This document shows, in pieces, positions 33,490-43,599 of a stretch of 64,000 nucleotides of DNA. The position numbers and the translations under genes are program-made. Every line of letters starts with the position of its first letter. Positions within the stretch are counted from its first letter, which is position 1. Origin of the DNA: Physcia stellaris (taxonomy: Eukaryota; Ascomycota; Lecanoromycetes; Caliciales; Physciaceae); the NCBI GenBank assembly GCA_018902385.1, contig JABSSW010000005.1:992001-1056000 (forward strand). The letters run 5' to 3'. Under the pieces are notes generated by a model. It was not told where the DNA came from. It saw nothing but the letters and a program-made list of their open reading frames with translations, and did no database searches.

Positions 33490-33610
33490 ATTAGGGCCCG
33501 TGCCAGAAAAATACCCTTCTTCCCATGTAGCAGCTGTCCATCTTCTTCGTAGTACCTGCGTTCATGGGTCTGCCCACTGAATTCGTTGACCGAGACGCGC
33601 CGGCCGGATA
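33490..33610 (-). pseudogene. PC4/Sub1-like fragment, in one frame
   Basis: This copy keeps the whole stretch in one frame on the minus strand: RRVSVNEFSGQ, ERRYYEEDGQLLHGKKGIFL, then ARALI. In known PC4 proteins the same positions read VSV..F.G, IREYY and G...PGKKGISL, so most residues that contact single-stranded DNA are still similar; Ile-Arg-Glu has become Glu-Arg-Arg. It has no start codon or other exons. Confidence 0.65.
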
Positions 33611-34900
33611 TCCTTCAACTACTTGACCGAATGTATTGCCTACCAAATAATTCAGTCGAGATCTTGTCTTGACAGTGCCCGAATTGTCGTTGGTTACGAA
33701 GTCATACTCGGATTCCAAGGGTGTCTCGATGCGGATTTTGCCGGTCATTGATCTTGGATTGAGTAATTCTATTGTATTTGATGCGTCGTGACCATTTTAG
33801 GACCTGGTCGAGGCATGGAAGATGAAGTCATGATCTGAACCATGAGTCTCGAGACGGTTTTTGCCGGTCATTGATCCTGAGTCCTTTATTGCAATTGTTG
33901 CGTCGCGAGCCATTGTAGAGTCTGGTCGAGGGTTGAGCACTACGGAGTCATCATCGGATTCATAGGTCCCGGTGGGCGTTCTTGCCGGTCATTGATTCTG
34001 AGCCCTTCATCGCAGTCGATGCGCCGTCATCCATTCTAGGATCTGGTCGAGATGAAGCCATCGTCGGATCTATGGGTATCAATGGAGCGTTTTCCTGCAG
34101 GACATTGATCCTGAGTCTTTCTTTGCAGTTGGTGCGCCGTGGGTCATTGGCTACGAAATCATGTCGGATTCCAAGATCTCGGAGGACGTTCTTGCCGAGC
34201 ATTGCTTCTGAGTCTATATTCGCAGTTGGTGCGTCGCGAGGCATTATAGGATCTGGTTGAAGCGAAGCCATTGTCGGATTCCAAGCTCTCGGTGGGCGAT
34301 TCCTGCCGGGCATTGATCCTGGGTCTTCCTTTGCAGTTGATGCGCCGCGGGTTCACGTTTACGAAGCCATCGTCGGAATCCATGCTCCTGGTGGGTTTTT
34401 CTTGCCGGGCATTGATCCTGGGTCTTCCTTTGCAGTTGATGCACCGCAAGTCATTGGCTACTAAGCCATCATCGGATTCGCAGGTTTGGGCGGGTGTTTT
34501 CCGCCAGGCCTCGATCCTGTGTCTTTCTTCGCAGTCGATGCGTCCGAGTCTATGTTTACCTAGCTATCGTTGTATTCAAAGGTAAAGGTCTCGGTAGTTG
34601 TTTCTTGTCGAGCGTTGATCCTGGGTCTTTCGTTGCAGTTGATGCGCTGTGAATGAGGCATTGGCTACGAAGTCATGTTAGATTCATATGTCTCGGGGCG
34701 TTTCCTGTCGAGCATTCACCCTGCTTTCATTGCAGTCGAAGCCCCTGGAGCCAATGGCTACAAAGCCATCATCGGATTCATAGATTTCGGTGGGAATTAA
34801 TGGCTTCTTTGTAGGCTTCGCGATTGTGGCTGTGCAGTGCGTTGAACTCAAGACTACAGTCGGGCGGCGCATAATCGAAATTTTGCATCGTTGCTTGAAG
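33610..34900 (-). repeat. ~110-bp tandem array with Arg-rich frame
   Basis: About ten units spaced 100-127 bp repeat GCCGGTCATTGATCCTGGGT, CTTTGCAGTTGATGCGCCG, GGTCATTGGCTACGAAGCCA and TCGTCGGATTCCAAG. In 34159-34449 the minus strand is open through three units reading RRINCKGRPRINARQE then SLESDNGFAS, with in-frame spacings of 34 and 37 residues. The unit once coded, but the protein is not recognised. Confidence 0.8.
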
Positions 34901-35010
34901 CTTATCTGAGCGAGTTACTTCATCTCGCAATGAGCAATGGCTTGGCTGTAGGCTTCGTGGTCTCGACGGTACATTGCTTTGAAGTCCAAAGCTTGGGTTG
35001 AAGGCGGCAT

Positions 35011-35350
35011 CGCTAAAGCCTCGTTCGCCTCATTGCTAGAACATACTATGTACATGAGTGTTTGGGCGGTAGTCTCCTAGCAAGAGCAGTAGCCCACGGG
35101 GCACCAGAACGGCCAAACTGGAGCTGCCACTGTGCCGGGAAACAAACTCCCCTGTCTACGCGACAGGGTCTCCTGCCGGAAGTGGAGTTGATACGCAGAA
35201 ACAACGACTATTGAGGCGTGGGTGGGTGGGAAAAGAAGAGACGAAAGCTGCAGAGGCAAGAACTCGGGGGGAGAGTCGCCTATATAGACGTGCCAAGTTT
35301 CAGTCTCTGCATTTCGTCTCATTTGTTTCAGCACCCTGATTCAGCCAGTC
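35011..35350 (-). repeat. TATA-palindrome family, copy 4 (type A)
   Basis: Reverse orientation, ends GCTAAAGCCTCGTTCGCC and CAGCACCCTGATTCAGCCAG. It carries GTCGCCTATATAGACG and the type A middle whose CCCTGTC..GACAGGG arms form a 7-bp hairpin with a 5-nt loop. It abuts copy 5 directly. Confidence 0.78.
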
Positions 35351-35351
35351 G

Positions 35352-35736
35352 AGCTAAAGCCTCGTACGCCTCATTGTTAGAATACTATGTACATGAGTGT
35401 TTGGGCGGTAGTCTCCTAGCAAGAGTAGTAGCCCACGGGGAACCAAGAATGGCCCAAACTGGAGCTGTCACTGTGCCGGGAAACAAACTCCCAAATCCCA
35501 AGACCCAAGCCGCCGAAGGAAGAGTCCATAGACGGCGCCAGCGTCGCCCAAAAGGCACAGAAACAGCTCAGGAAAGACGCGACAAGAGGGGAAGATAGTA
35601 TGTGGTCTCGAGAAAAGAAGAGACGAAAGCTGCAGAGGCCAGAACTCGGGGGAGAGTCGCCTATATAGGCGTGCCAAGCCCCAGCCACTGCAATTTCGTC
35701 TCATTTGCTTCAGCACCCTGGTCCAGCCAGTCGCGC
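35352..35736 (-). repeat. TATA-palindrome family, copy 5 (type B)
   Basis: Head-to-tail with copy 4. It has the perfect 14-bp palindrome CGCCTATATAGGCG and the type B middle (GACGGCGCCAGCGTCGCCC on the plus strand). Outside the middle it is very close to copy 4, so the two differ mainly by a swapped central cassette. Confidence 0.78.
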
Positions 35737-35934
35737 ATTAATCGCTTATTGAAGCGTCATATACATTGTTGCATATCAGTTTCTGACCAGATAGTGTTAG
35801 CGATGTCACAGGAGTGTATTCATAATACTACTCACGTTGTGGTTTTGGAGATGTCTTGTCAAGTGGTAGCCGAGGCCTTGAGATTCGAGATGTGGTAGAG
35901 AGCAAAGGGAGCGTAGAAGAGATCATTATATATA

Positions 35935-36180
35935 GGCCATGAATATTCGCCTGCGACTGAGCCATTGCGATGTGTGACTCAACAAAAGTCTAATTCGGTG
36001 TAAAAACTCTGTTGAAACCGTGGTTTGAAAGTCGGTGGATTAGCGTTTTATTGTGCTGTATGTGGCATGGACATCCGCCCTCGACCGAGCCATTGTGGGG
36101 TGTGACTCAACAAACGTCTTTTTCGGCGTAGAACTTTATCAAAACTTTACAGTCTGGAAGGTTGCGGATTGATGGTTTAC
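35935..36180. repeat. Two ~128-bp tandem units
   Basis: GACTGAGCCATTGCGATGTG, TGACTCAACAAAAGTCT and TCGGTGTAAAAACTCT repeat once at 35950-36055 and 36080-36180 with about 75 percent similarity by eye. No coding frame is evident. Confidence 0.65.
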
Positions 36181-36234
36181 TATGTAAAAGCTTGATTCGT
36201 GTATCCAATGCTTCAATGCGGTGCTAACTTTGCC

Positions 36235-36405
36235 TCCCATTGCAACGAATGAGTGAGTACCCATCCTTGTCACATGGTGAATGAATCCAAGATGAAGAAG
36301 ACATCGTTTCCAGACCTCGTCCTGATTCGAGTAGTCGCAAATATGTAGAGGGTATCATATGAACTATGTGGCACTATAGTTCAGCACTCAACTACCAGGT
36401 CATGA
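36235..36405 (-). repeat. Dispersed ~150-bp family, copy 2
   Basis: Blocks ACCCATCCTTGTCAC, AAGATGAAGAAGACATC, GATTCGAGTAGTCGCA and ACTACCAGGTCATGAGATA follow the family order. Confidence 0.6.
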
Positions 36406-36412
36406 GATAATA

Positions 36413-36564
36413 TTGGCTGGGTGGACCAGGGTGCTGATGCAAACGAGACAAAATTGCAGCGGCTGGGACTTCGCACGTCTACCTCGGCGATCTTCTAGAA
36501 ACACCACCCAAACAGCCATAATAGTATCTCGTTGTTCCAACAATCGGGCGAATGAGGCTTAAGC
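36413..36564 (+). repeat. TATA-palindrome family, copy 7 (internally deleted)
   Basis: It keeps the first ~70 bp (GGACCAGGGTGCTG, AAATTGCAG) and the last ~80 bp (GAAACACCACCCAAAC, GGGCGAATGAGGCTTAAGC) and lacks the middle. Confidence 0.6.
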
Positions 36565-36889
36565 ATTGGTAACTTCGCATCTATGCACGACTTCGCTAGC
36601 GCAATGACTTCCTACAAAAGGGCCTCGGTGGGGCGTTGATCCTTTCGCTGCAGTTGATGCGCCTCGGGTAGTTTAACGGTGTTGTCGAGGTTTACGGGTA
36701 ACAGAGCATGATCCACAAGCCAAGGACGGCTCATCATGGCCATATGGAGGCATGCGCCACGTGAGATTCGTTAGTAAGCATCATCTCACCTGAAATTAGG
36801 GGCGGCCCGGCCCGGCCCCACGTGAGCGGAGACATGGCTCGTCAACCATCGTTGTCGGCACACATCGCCGCCTTCATGAAGAGTGGTGG

Positions 36890-38050
36890 GGGACGGGTTT
36901 TGGTGTTGATGCATTCCCCATACACTGATACGTTCAATCGCGCGGCAATGTAGCATTACAAGCAAAGTAGCGGTCTGAGGGTGGGGGTTTGTTGGTTTGG
37001 GCGAGGTTTTGGTGTGTGATGTATTTCTCACACATTGTACGTTCAATCGCGCGGTAGAGTAACGCTACAAAGAGGTGTTAGGGTGGGGGTTTGTTGGTTT
37101 GGAGCGAGGTGGCGTATGATGTATTTCTCACACGTTATACGTTCAATCGCACGCACGGAAAACAATCAAGGATAGAGGTGCACGCAAAATAATGGTGCTA
37201 TGGTGGGGGTTGTTGCTTTGGGGTGAGATTTTTGACGTGTAGTGGGGAATCTTTCTCCTCAATTATTCGTACGTCAAAAATAGTGGTTCACGCAAAGTAA
37301 TGCTACAAGCGGTGTTAGGGTGGGGTTTGTTCGTTTGAGGAGGTGTTGTTGATGTGTGCTACATTTCTCATTCAATCGCTCTAAAAAGTAGTGATCTCAG
37401 GAGAAGTAAGTGCTAGGGTGGGGTTTGTTCGTTTAGGGAGGTTGTTCGTGTGTGCTTTATTTCCCATACACAATCTCATGCACTGGTGGAGAGTGGCACC
37501 CTTGTTTCAGCGCCTGAACGCCGCTTAGAGGCTGCGCCCGATAATATCGCCTAACCCGGCTCGAAGTGCGACGTGGGTTTTGGAAGCGGTCTCGGCTTGT
37601 GCTCGGGCATCGGCTCACCTGGATTCTTGTCTGTAAAAAGGGCGTCATACCAGTGCGAGCGATACTTTCAATTGCGAGCAAAGTAGTGATACAAGCGAAG
37701 TCCTGGTACACGCGGTAAATCAGTGGTCAGGGTGAGGGTTTGTTTGTTTGGGGGAAGTCTTTGGCGGGTGATGTAATCCTCGTAATTTGTACGTTCAATC
37801 GCATGGAAAAAAAGCAAACTAGTGGTGCACGCAAACTAGTGTTGCACGCAAAAGTCATGGTGGATGTTAGGGTGGAGGTCTGTTTTTCTTTGGGAAGGGT
37901 CGTTCAATCATGCGGAAAAGTAGTGATACTAGTAAAGTCATGCTGTTCAAGTGTTAGGGTGGGGTTTGAGCGAAGTCGTGATACACAGTAAAAGAAGTGG
38001 TACAGTCAAAGTATTGGTGTTAGGGAGGTTGGCTGTTTGGAAAAAAAGTA
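36890..38050. repeat. G-rich satellite array 5
   Basis: About nine cores, mostly worn (36975, 37078, 37200, 37316, 37410, 37731, 37868, 37953, 38018). Several units keep CATTGTACGTTCAATCGCGCG. An unrelated 200-bp insert lies at 37470-37660. The array ends just before the AT-richer, gene-like region. Confidence 0.82.
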
Positions 38051-38109
38051 TTCGTAAAATCGCGAGGTTCATTTCAAAATCTAAATTAATATAAATTTTT
38101 TTCATCGTC

Positions 38110-38663
38110 TTACGAGCGTCTCTGCTTCTTTGCAGGCTTTAGTTTCGCCAAAAAATCGGCGCTGTGAGTGTACCCTCTTTTCGGGCGCGGTCCGCCCCGG
38201 TCGGCCTAATCAACGTCAGTGTACATTTAAAAGAACGGCAATATCATCAATCAGTAGTGGATGGATGGTAAAAGTATAGTATGTACGATGAGTGTATATG
38301 ATGGCAAAATGACTTACCAGAAGCCCGAAGGCATTCTGTTGTTGCTGCTGCTGCGGCTGTTGTTGCTGCTGCTGTTGTATATTTTGCGGCTGTTGTGTTT
38401 GGTAAGGTTGCTGTGGGGCGTATGGGTTCGGAGGAGGTGGACCTTGCCTATTGATTGCTGGATTGTTCGAGGAATCAGGCTGACCAGCTGGTGCTGTGGC
38501 GGCTGGAGCATTGTATGGGGAAGCGCCACGAAGCATTTGTTGCTGCTGCTGCTCTGCGCCGGCAAGCAAAGCCTCGTCATCCGAGGCACCGAACTCAAAT
38601 TCATCTCCGAAATCGGAGACGGGGGATGAAGAGATGAGGGAAATGACCTCGCGACGACGGCTG
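38110..38663 (-). CDS. Q/P-rich protein gene, at least two exons, unknown
   Basis: The 3' exon (38205-38110) reads ADRGGPRPKRGYTHSADFLA then KLKPAKKQRRS and TAA. A 112-nt intron (38317-38206) has GTAAGT, a CTGAC branch site and TTAG. The preceding exon runs in phase from about 38663 to 38318 and reads EVISLISSSPVSDFGDEFEF, GASDDEALLAGAEQ, a Pro/Asn/Ala-rich part and two Gln runs. Upstream of 38663 an in-frame stop and an AG suggest a further 5' exon that I cannot place. The acidic patch followed by Q/P-rich linker and a basic KPAKKQRR tail suggests a nuclear protein, perhaps in DNA repair or transcription, but this is inference from composition. CAG repeats may vary in length. Confidence 0.55.
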
Positions 38664-39069
38664 CTATCGAAATCGTAAAATTAGATTCAGTCTTCAATTG
38701 AAATCGACCATTCAAACATAAATTCTACACGACATTCTTCCTGTAAATGTCATTGAGATATGTGAATATTGATTCCAGATAGAATTTTGATTCCCTCCCA
38801 TATCTGATATTCGAATATCTTTGTGGAACGATAAAATTGCATCACTTGACATCAAGTCATCTGCTATACTCGATGGTTGATTCGAGTGAGCATGCATATG
38901 TTCAAATCCAGATGGACCCGCACGGCAGTAGGGTCGATAAATCTGCTACCAAATACGCGGCATCTGGAGATGATATGTACATGGAAAAGACTCTTCAAAA
39001 TAGATCGAGGAATAAAAGGTTCGGATAACGAAGAGAAGAAAAGAGAAGATCACTACAATCCACGTATCT

Positions 39070-39428
39070 AATGCCGTGTACTTCCTTCGTTCCTATGTAC
39101 AATACCATGGTTTTTTGGGTCTGGCCGGCCTGTAGGCATCCTGCACGAGCGAAACAGCTCGGCACAACAGCTCGGCACAACAGCTTTCAGAGCCTGACTA
39201 CCCCTGCCTCTGCGACTGGGTTTTGGAGCGATAAAAGAACAAACAAAGCCCAATAAGGTGGTAAAACGTCGAAAGAGGCCAGAAACAGGATTGAGTGGGC
39301 GGGGCAAGAGAAAGAGATCAAGGATGAGGAAGGGAAGGAATGGTACATTGACCTCCTATTTAACTAGGAGGTCAGCCCTTCCAAGCCTCTTTCGTTTCGT
39401 CATCCCTGTGCACCCATGTCAAGCCTGG
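39070..39428. repeat. 340-bp dispersed element, copy 2
   Basis: It has the same block order as 19828-20175 and is better kept at GACCTCCTATTTAACTAGGA, an 8-bp inverted repeat around an 8-nt loop. Inside, AACAGCTCGGCACAAC is doubled. No frame is supported. Confidence 0.7.
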
Positions 39429-39486
39429 ACAAGTATCCCATGTTCTGACGTGGTGCGATTTTGACCTCCACGCACTTGCTCAAGGT

Positions 39487-39655
39487 GAGAAGACGCTGAC
39501 CCAACCATGACACAAAATATATGTAGATGACCTGAATTAGACATCTTCCCATTTCTTCCCAAGTCGGGCAATCGAAGGTCAGGGTCTACGACAAGGTGCG
39601 AAGAAATAGCACCGTTTACTACCAGGCCAGGGGATAAGGGTCGAGTATCTCGTAT
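39487..39655 (-). repeat. Dispersed ~150-bp family, copy 3
   Basis: CAACCATGACACAAAATATA, CTTCCCAAGTCGGGCAATCG and GTTTACTACCAGGCCAGGGG match the family order. It directly follows the 340-bp element. Confidence 0.6.
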
Positions 39656-39668
39656 GACTGTTGGGGAT

Positions 39669-39832
39669 TTATACACCATGCAAGCACGGACATATCTGTT
39701 TAAAAGAGTGTGTATACGAGGGCTTCATGGAGACTACAAACGAAAAGAAACACTGCGAAATACATACAAAGCGGAGTCCTTGCTGGGGCTGCTGTTGCTG
39801 GTGCTGGTGCCGGTGCTGGTGCCGGTGCTGGT

Positions 39833-39863
<31 letters not shown>

Positions 39864-40280
39864 GTGGTGGTGGTGGTGGTGGTGGTGGTGGTGGGCGTGC
39901 TGCTGCTGAGCGTGCTGCTGCTGAGCGTGCTGTTGCTGAGCTTGCTGCTGGTGCTGCTGCTGGTGCCGTTGCTGATGCTGCTGCTCTTGTTGTTGTTGTT
40001 GCTGTTGCTGCTGGTGCTGCTGCTGCTCTTGCTCTTGCTGCTGCTCTTGCTGCTGCTGATGCTGCTGCTGCTCTTACTGCTCTTGCTGCTCTTGCTGCTT
40101 CTGCTGCTTCTGCTGCTCTTGCTGCTCTTGCTGCTGCCGGGGCTGCTGCTGTTGTTGTTGAGGAGGGTGGTGGTGGTGCTCGCGGCCGTGGTGGTTGAGG
40201 GGATGGGGGTCGGAGAAAGGGAAGTTTGGGCCCCGAGCCAGCCATGACTTTGGTACGACACGGAATTTTGACTTGGCCAT
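39669..40280 (-). CDS. Q/H-rich low-complexity protein frame with one in-frame stop
   Basis: ATG at 40280 begins MAKSKFRVVPKSWLARGPNF, followed by a His run and long Gln-rich tracts mixed with Glu, Lys and His. One TAA at 40076-40074 interrupts the Q/H frame, which is otherwise open down to 39669. A 44-nt intron (40324-40281; GTAAGT, CTAAT branch, ATAG) ends exactly before the ATG, so it lies in the leader or joins an upstream coding exon. The stop could be removed by a GTAAGA donor that overlaps it, or be a real break or a sequencing error in the triplet repeat. An overlapping Ala-rich frame (40245-39700) has no stop, so the true frame is not certain. No family is recognised. Confidence 0.4.
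39781..40180. repeat. Compound CTG/GGT triplet-repeat tract
   Basis: About 400 bp consist of CTG/TTG/CTC triplets with GCTGGTGCC blocks (39781-39855), a pure GGT run (about 39859-39892) and three copies of GCGTGCTGCTGCTGA. Both strands stay open in several frames because of the triplet period. Such tracts are prone to length change. Confidence 0.9.
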
Positions 40281-40439
40281 CTATTATCTCTTAATTAGCC
40301 TCGATCCCGAGCAAATTTACTTACCGTACAAAGGAATTTGCGTGAAATTTACGTGCAGAACACAAAATAAAGATAGACTTACGACTCTGTATTTTACGCG
40401 AACTGAATAGAGAAAAGAAAAAAAGAGAAAAAATCTAGA

Positions 40440-41900
40440 GAATTTACCATATCAAATCTATCAACAAATAATAACAAGAAAGATATCACTGTGTTAAAGT
40501 CAAATCATTTGAAAAAAGCATCACACACAAATGTCATCAACAATACGCTTTCATTTCTAATCGCGATGAAATTAAGAATCGTCTCTTCAGCAGTTGCCTC
40601 TCCAGCCATCCATCCACTTGAGCCATCCCTTCAGACCGTTGAGCTACCTTTCCCCACGAGTATGTTCGTAAATTTCGACAAGATCATGCAATATTTTGCG
40701 ACGCATCAATTGCAATCAAAATATCATTGTTCGATTCAAACATTTCACTGAAAATCATTTGTAGAAAGTCATGACGTTTGTTGAACACAACGTTCGCAGA
40801 AAAAATGCGTCCAGGGTCCAGTTGTATGGACCGACCAATTGGGATTAGCGCCTTGGTGGTTGCGCATCTGTTTGCCGCAACCCTGCATAGATCTTACTCC
40901 TAGACCAACAAGATTAACGAGACGCAATGTAATCAAACATAGTATTTCAACAGTTGAGATTAACAACTTCACTTGATTATTCTGATCAGCTACAGCACAT
41001 GAACACGTAATAAATAGTCGTCAAACGCAATAATCAATTTCTAAAGCATTCAGTCAAAGTCAGATCAGATATCGATCTAATTGCATTCGCAATACTCAGT
41101 TCTTTAGTACACGATTATGTTTCAATACAATTCTGAGTTACAGCAATAACATTTCTTCATCTATTTTATTTCTTGCGAAACTCGAACGAATTCGTCTATT
41201 CACATATTTTACGGATTCGTCTATTTATTCGAATTTAGCACAGTCAGAAAAATCTCTCTACTTTTATTTTTTTTTTTATTTTCGCGAAGTCCCCGTTCTC
41301 TTCTCCTCCTTGTTCGAACCCTGATCTCATTCCCTGATCTGCTATCCTCTGTCGACACATCATCGAAAACTATTCTGAGACAGAAAACTTATAGAAGTTT
41401 TTATACTTCATCTAATGTCGATTATCAGTTTCTACATCGATGCCTCACCTCACGAGAAGCACGTTCAGAGCGCACTCCTTGAGATGCTCGGCCACGCGTC
41501 TCGCAAATCGACCCTACGTCCTACCTCAAGTCTAAAATCAAACGATCTCACTTGTTTTCTTTCGATGCCCATATGAGTTCACAAGTTCATTCTTTGAAAC
41601 ATATCAGAAAATTACTCATTAACTATAGATTCGTATGCGAATATGTGAAAATGTGCTTCGAATGTTGAAAATTGTCTTTGCAAAAAAACTGAATTCAGAG
41701 TTCAGCAATTTTACGAACTTCTCGCCAATTCGTCTATCTAATTCGTACGCAAGATTTGTATTCTGTGAAAACATTATTTACATTTTTGTTTTTGCGAATT
41801 GTTTCTCTTTCGACATTTGTTTTTCTTGATCGTTTTTCTTCTGTCTTTACATTAAAGCGAATGATATAAGAAGAAATCATCTTGAGATTCTTTTTGACTA
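40440..41900. other. AT-rich, no gene recognised
   Basis: The stretch is clearly richer in A and T than the rest, with T runs near 41260-41280, and has only short frames. It may be intergenic DNA between the Q/H-rich gene and a region beyond the inverted-repeat element. Pyrimidine tracts followed by CAG near 40390-40430 on the minus strand fit leader introns of the 40280 gene. Confidence 0.5.
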
Positions 41901-41901
41901 G

Positions 41902-42552
41902 CAGTATACAGACCCCCATCTTGGTAAATGGACACCCCGCGTTCGGTAAATGGACCCCCTACCCGGAGGCCTCCCTCTGAGTAGCCCTCGCCCCGCCCCC
42001 GAACCGCCCTCGCCCCCACGGAACCCAGCTCGGAGGTCATTCGACCCTCATCTCCTGTCAAAACTCGATTTTGCCATACAAAAAGGACCTTTTCATTGGA
42101 GATACTCAATCATTTCAACAGTTCACGTTATTGTCCGAGATAATTGCAGAGACAAAGCCATAATTAGATACGAAACATGCATTTTCGGTGGAATTATCTC
42201 CCACATCTCCTACCAATCTACTATCACATATCGACCCACCTATCTACCCACCTAGATAGACAGGTAGGAAGGTAACTGAAGAGGTAAACAAGTAGAGAAG
42301 TAGGGAGGTAGGGAGGTAGGGAGGTAGGGAGGTAGGGAGGTAGGGAGGTAGGGAGGTAGGGAGGTAGGGAGTTAGGTAGACAGGTAGATAGTAGATGGAT
42401 TGCTATGAGGTATCTCCAACAAAAAGGTCACTTTTGTATGGCAAAATCGAACTTTGACAGGAGATATGGGTCGGAAGGTCGCCGGGGGCGCGCTTCCGGG
42501 GGAGGCTCCCGGGGAGGAGGGTCCATTTACCAAGATGGGGGTCCGTATACTG
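41902..42552. mobile_element. Non-autonomous DNA element with long terminal inverted repeats
   Basis: The left end CAGTATACAGACCCCCATCT and the complement of the right end CAGTATACGGACCCCCATCT match, and similarity continues about 150-200 bp inward through TTGGTAAATGGAC, ATCTCCTGTCAAA, CGATTTTGCCATACAAAA and TTGGAGATAC. The centre (about 42120-42400) has no frame and contains an 8-bp minisatellite. With long inverted ends and no transposase it fits a MITE or deletion derivative of a DNA transposon. No clear target duplication is visible (CTAG left, TCAG right), so the superfamily is open. Confidence 0.8.
42296..42375. repeat. 8-bp minisatellite (GGTAGGGA)n
   Basis: About nine near-perfect GGTAGGGA units lie inside the inverted-repeat element. 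Purine-rich G triplets every 8 bp make the plus strand quadruplex-prone. Confidence 0.92.
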
Positions 42553-43590
42553 TCAGCCTTCTTTTTACGTTATGTGAGCTCGAGAGTAGCACTTTATTAT
42601 AGCACAATTACGTTAAAGTTAAGAGGACTTTTTAATACGACTTCATTGGACCTAAAGGGTAGATTAGATTGTTCGCCACCGACAATGCGATCCCCTCGTC
42701 CAAACTTTCAAATAGCGACATTTTTCAACATCTCGCATCCATTATCTTTCTAGCCAGCGATGTCTTTCTTCTAGGAAACTCATGAAGGCCAGTGACTCTT
42801 CAAGAAACGCCGGCGATGATGTTGGGATGCAGGGACTTGAAGTCTCTCGTCTCCCTTCTTCTTCCCAGCCCGATGTCGCTTCTGTTTCTCGCCAAGCACG
42901 ATCTGTTCTTGTTTTCAGCCTTATCCATCTGTATTATCTGCCCATCCGTCGAGAAGCGTCAAGCTGCCAGGATATCTGGCGCTTCCAAATTTTCGGAGAA
43001 TGGATATGACTGAGAAGGTGTGGCGAAGGATTAAGAGTAGAGTTCATTGTGTAGGATAGGAGGAAACGTTTGCAGTGTCGGTAGGATAGGATAAGTAGAG
43101 AGTAATGTTGAGAATATCGCTGAACGTCGTTTGCACTGTACAAGTCATTCGTGAGCAAGCTATTTCATGCTTGTACCCACCAGAGCTCGAGACTTCACTG
43201 GCTGCTGTCGAAGCAAAGAATGGAAAAAATGTGGCGTGAAGCCCAGCCTGGCCATCCACGATGTTCTCCCACAAGAGAATAAGCCTAGCAGAGTCTTAAG
43301 ATGATGAAGTCGTTTTTGATTGAGGCCGTACGTCATAATTTGGCCAGTGTCAATCGGACCCTAAGTACATGCCACTCTCGAACTCGTGCATCACCTTTTC
43401 ACATCTTCAAAGCATTCCCTCCAATATGAATGTCGAGCGTATCGAGTTGGCTATTTTTGCTACTAGGTCTGCATCAGAACTTGCACCACAATAGTACGTA
43501 CATCCGACTTCAATTGCCAGATGTTGCAGACCCGAGTCCTGCTAGCCATTCTGACCACCCTCAAGGAAGACGGAGATTCAATACTTAATA
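42553..43590. other. Low-repeat stretch, no firm gene
   Basis: An ATG frame at 42782-43009 (75 aa, MKASDSSRNAGDDVGMQGLE) and a minus-strand exon-like frame at 43274-43180 (NIVDGQAGLHATFFPF, then a possible GTACAAG...TTGTACAG intron) are the only candidates. Neither has a known motif. The stretch is not obviously repetitive. Confidence 0.35.
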
Positions 43591-43599
43591 TCATCGAGA

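Noticed and set aside
39654-40247. Long plus-strand open frame of almost pure Leu/Val
   Set aside because: It is the antisense reading of the triplet-repeat tract, which keeps several frames open on both strands; a poly-Leu protein of this kind is implausible.
41305-41325. tRNA B-box-like GTTCGAACCC
   Set aside because: No A box, no foldable acceptor stem and no CCA-side pairing are visible around it.
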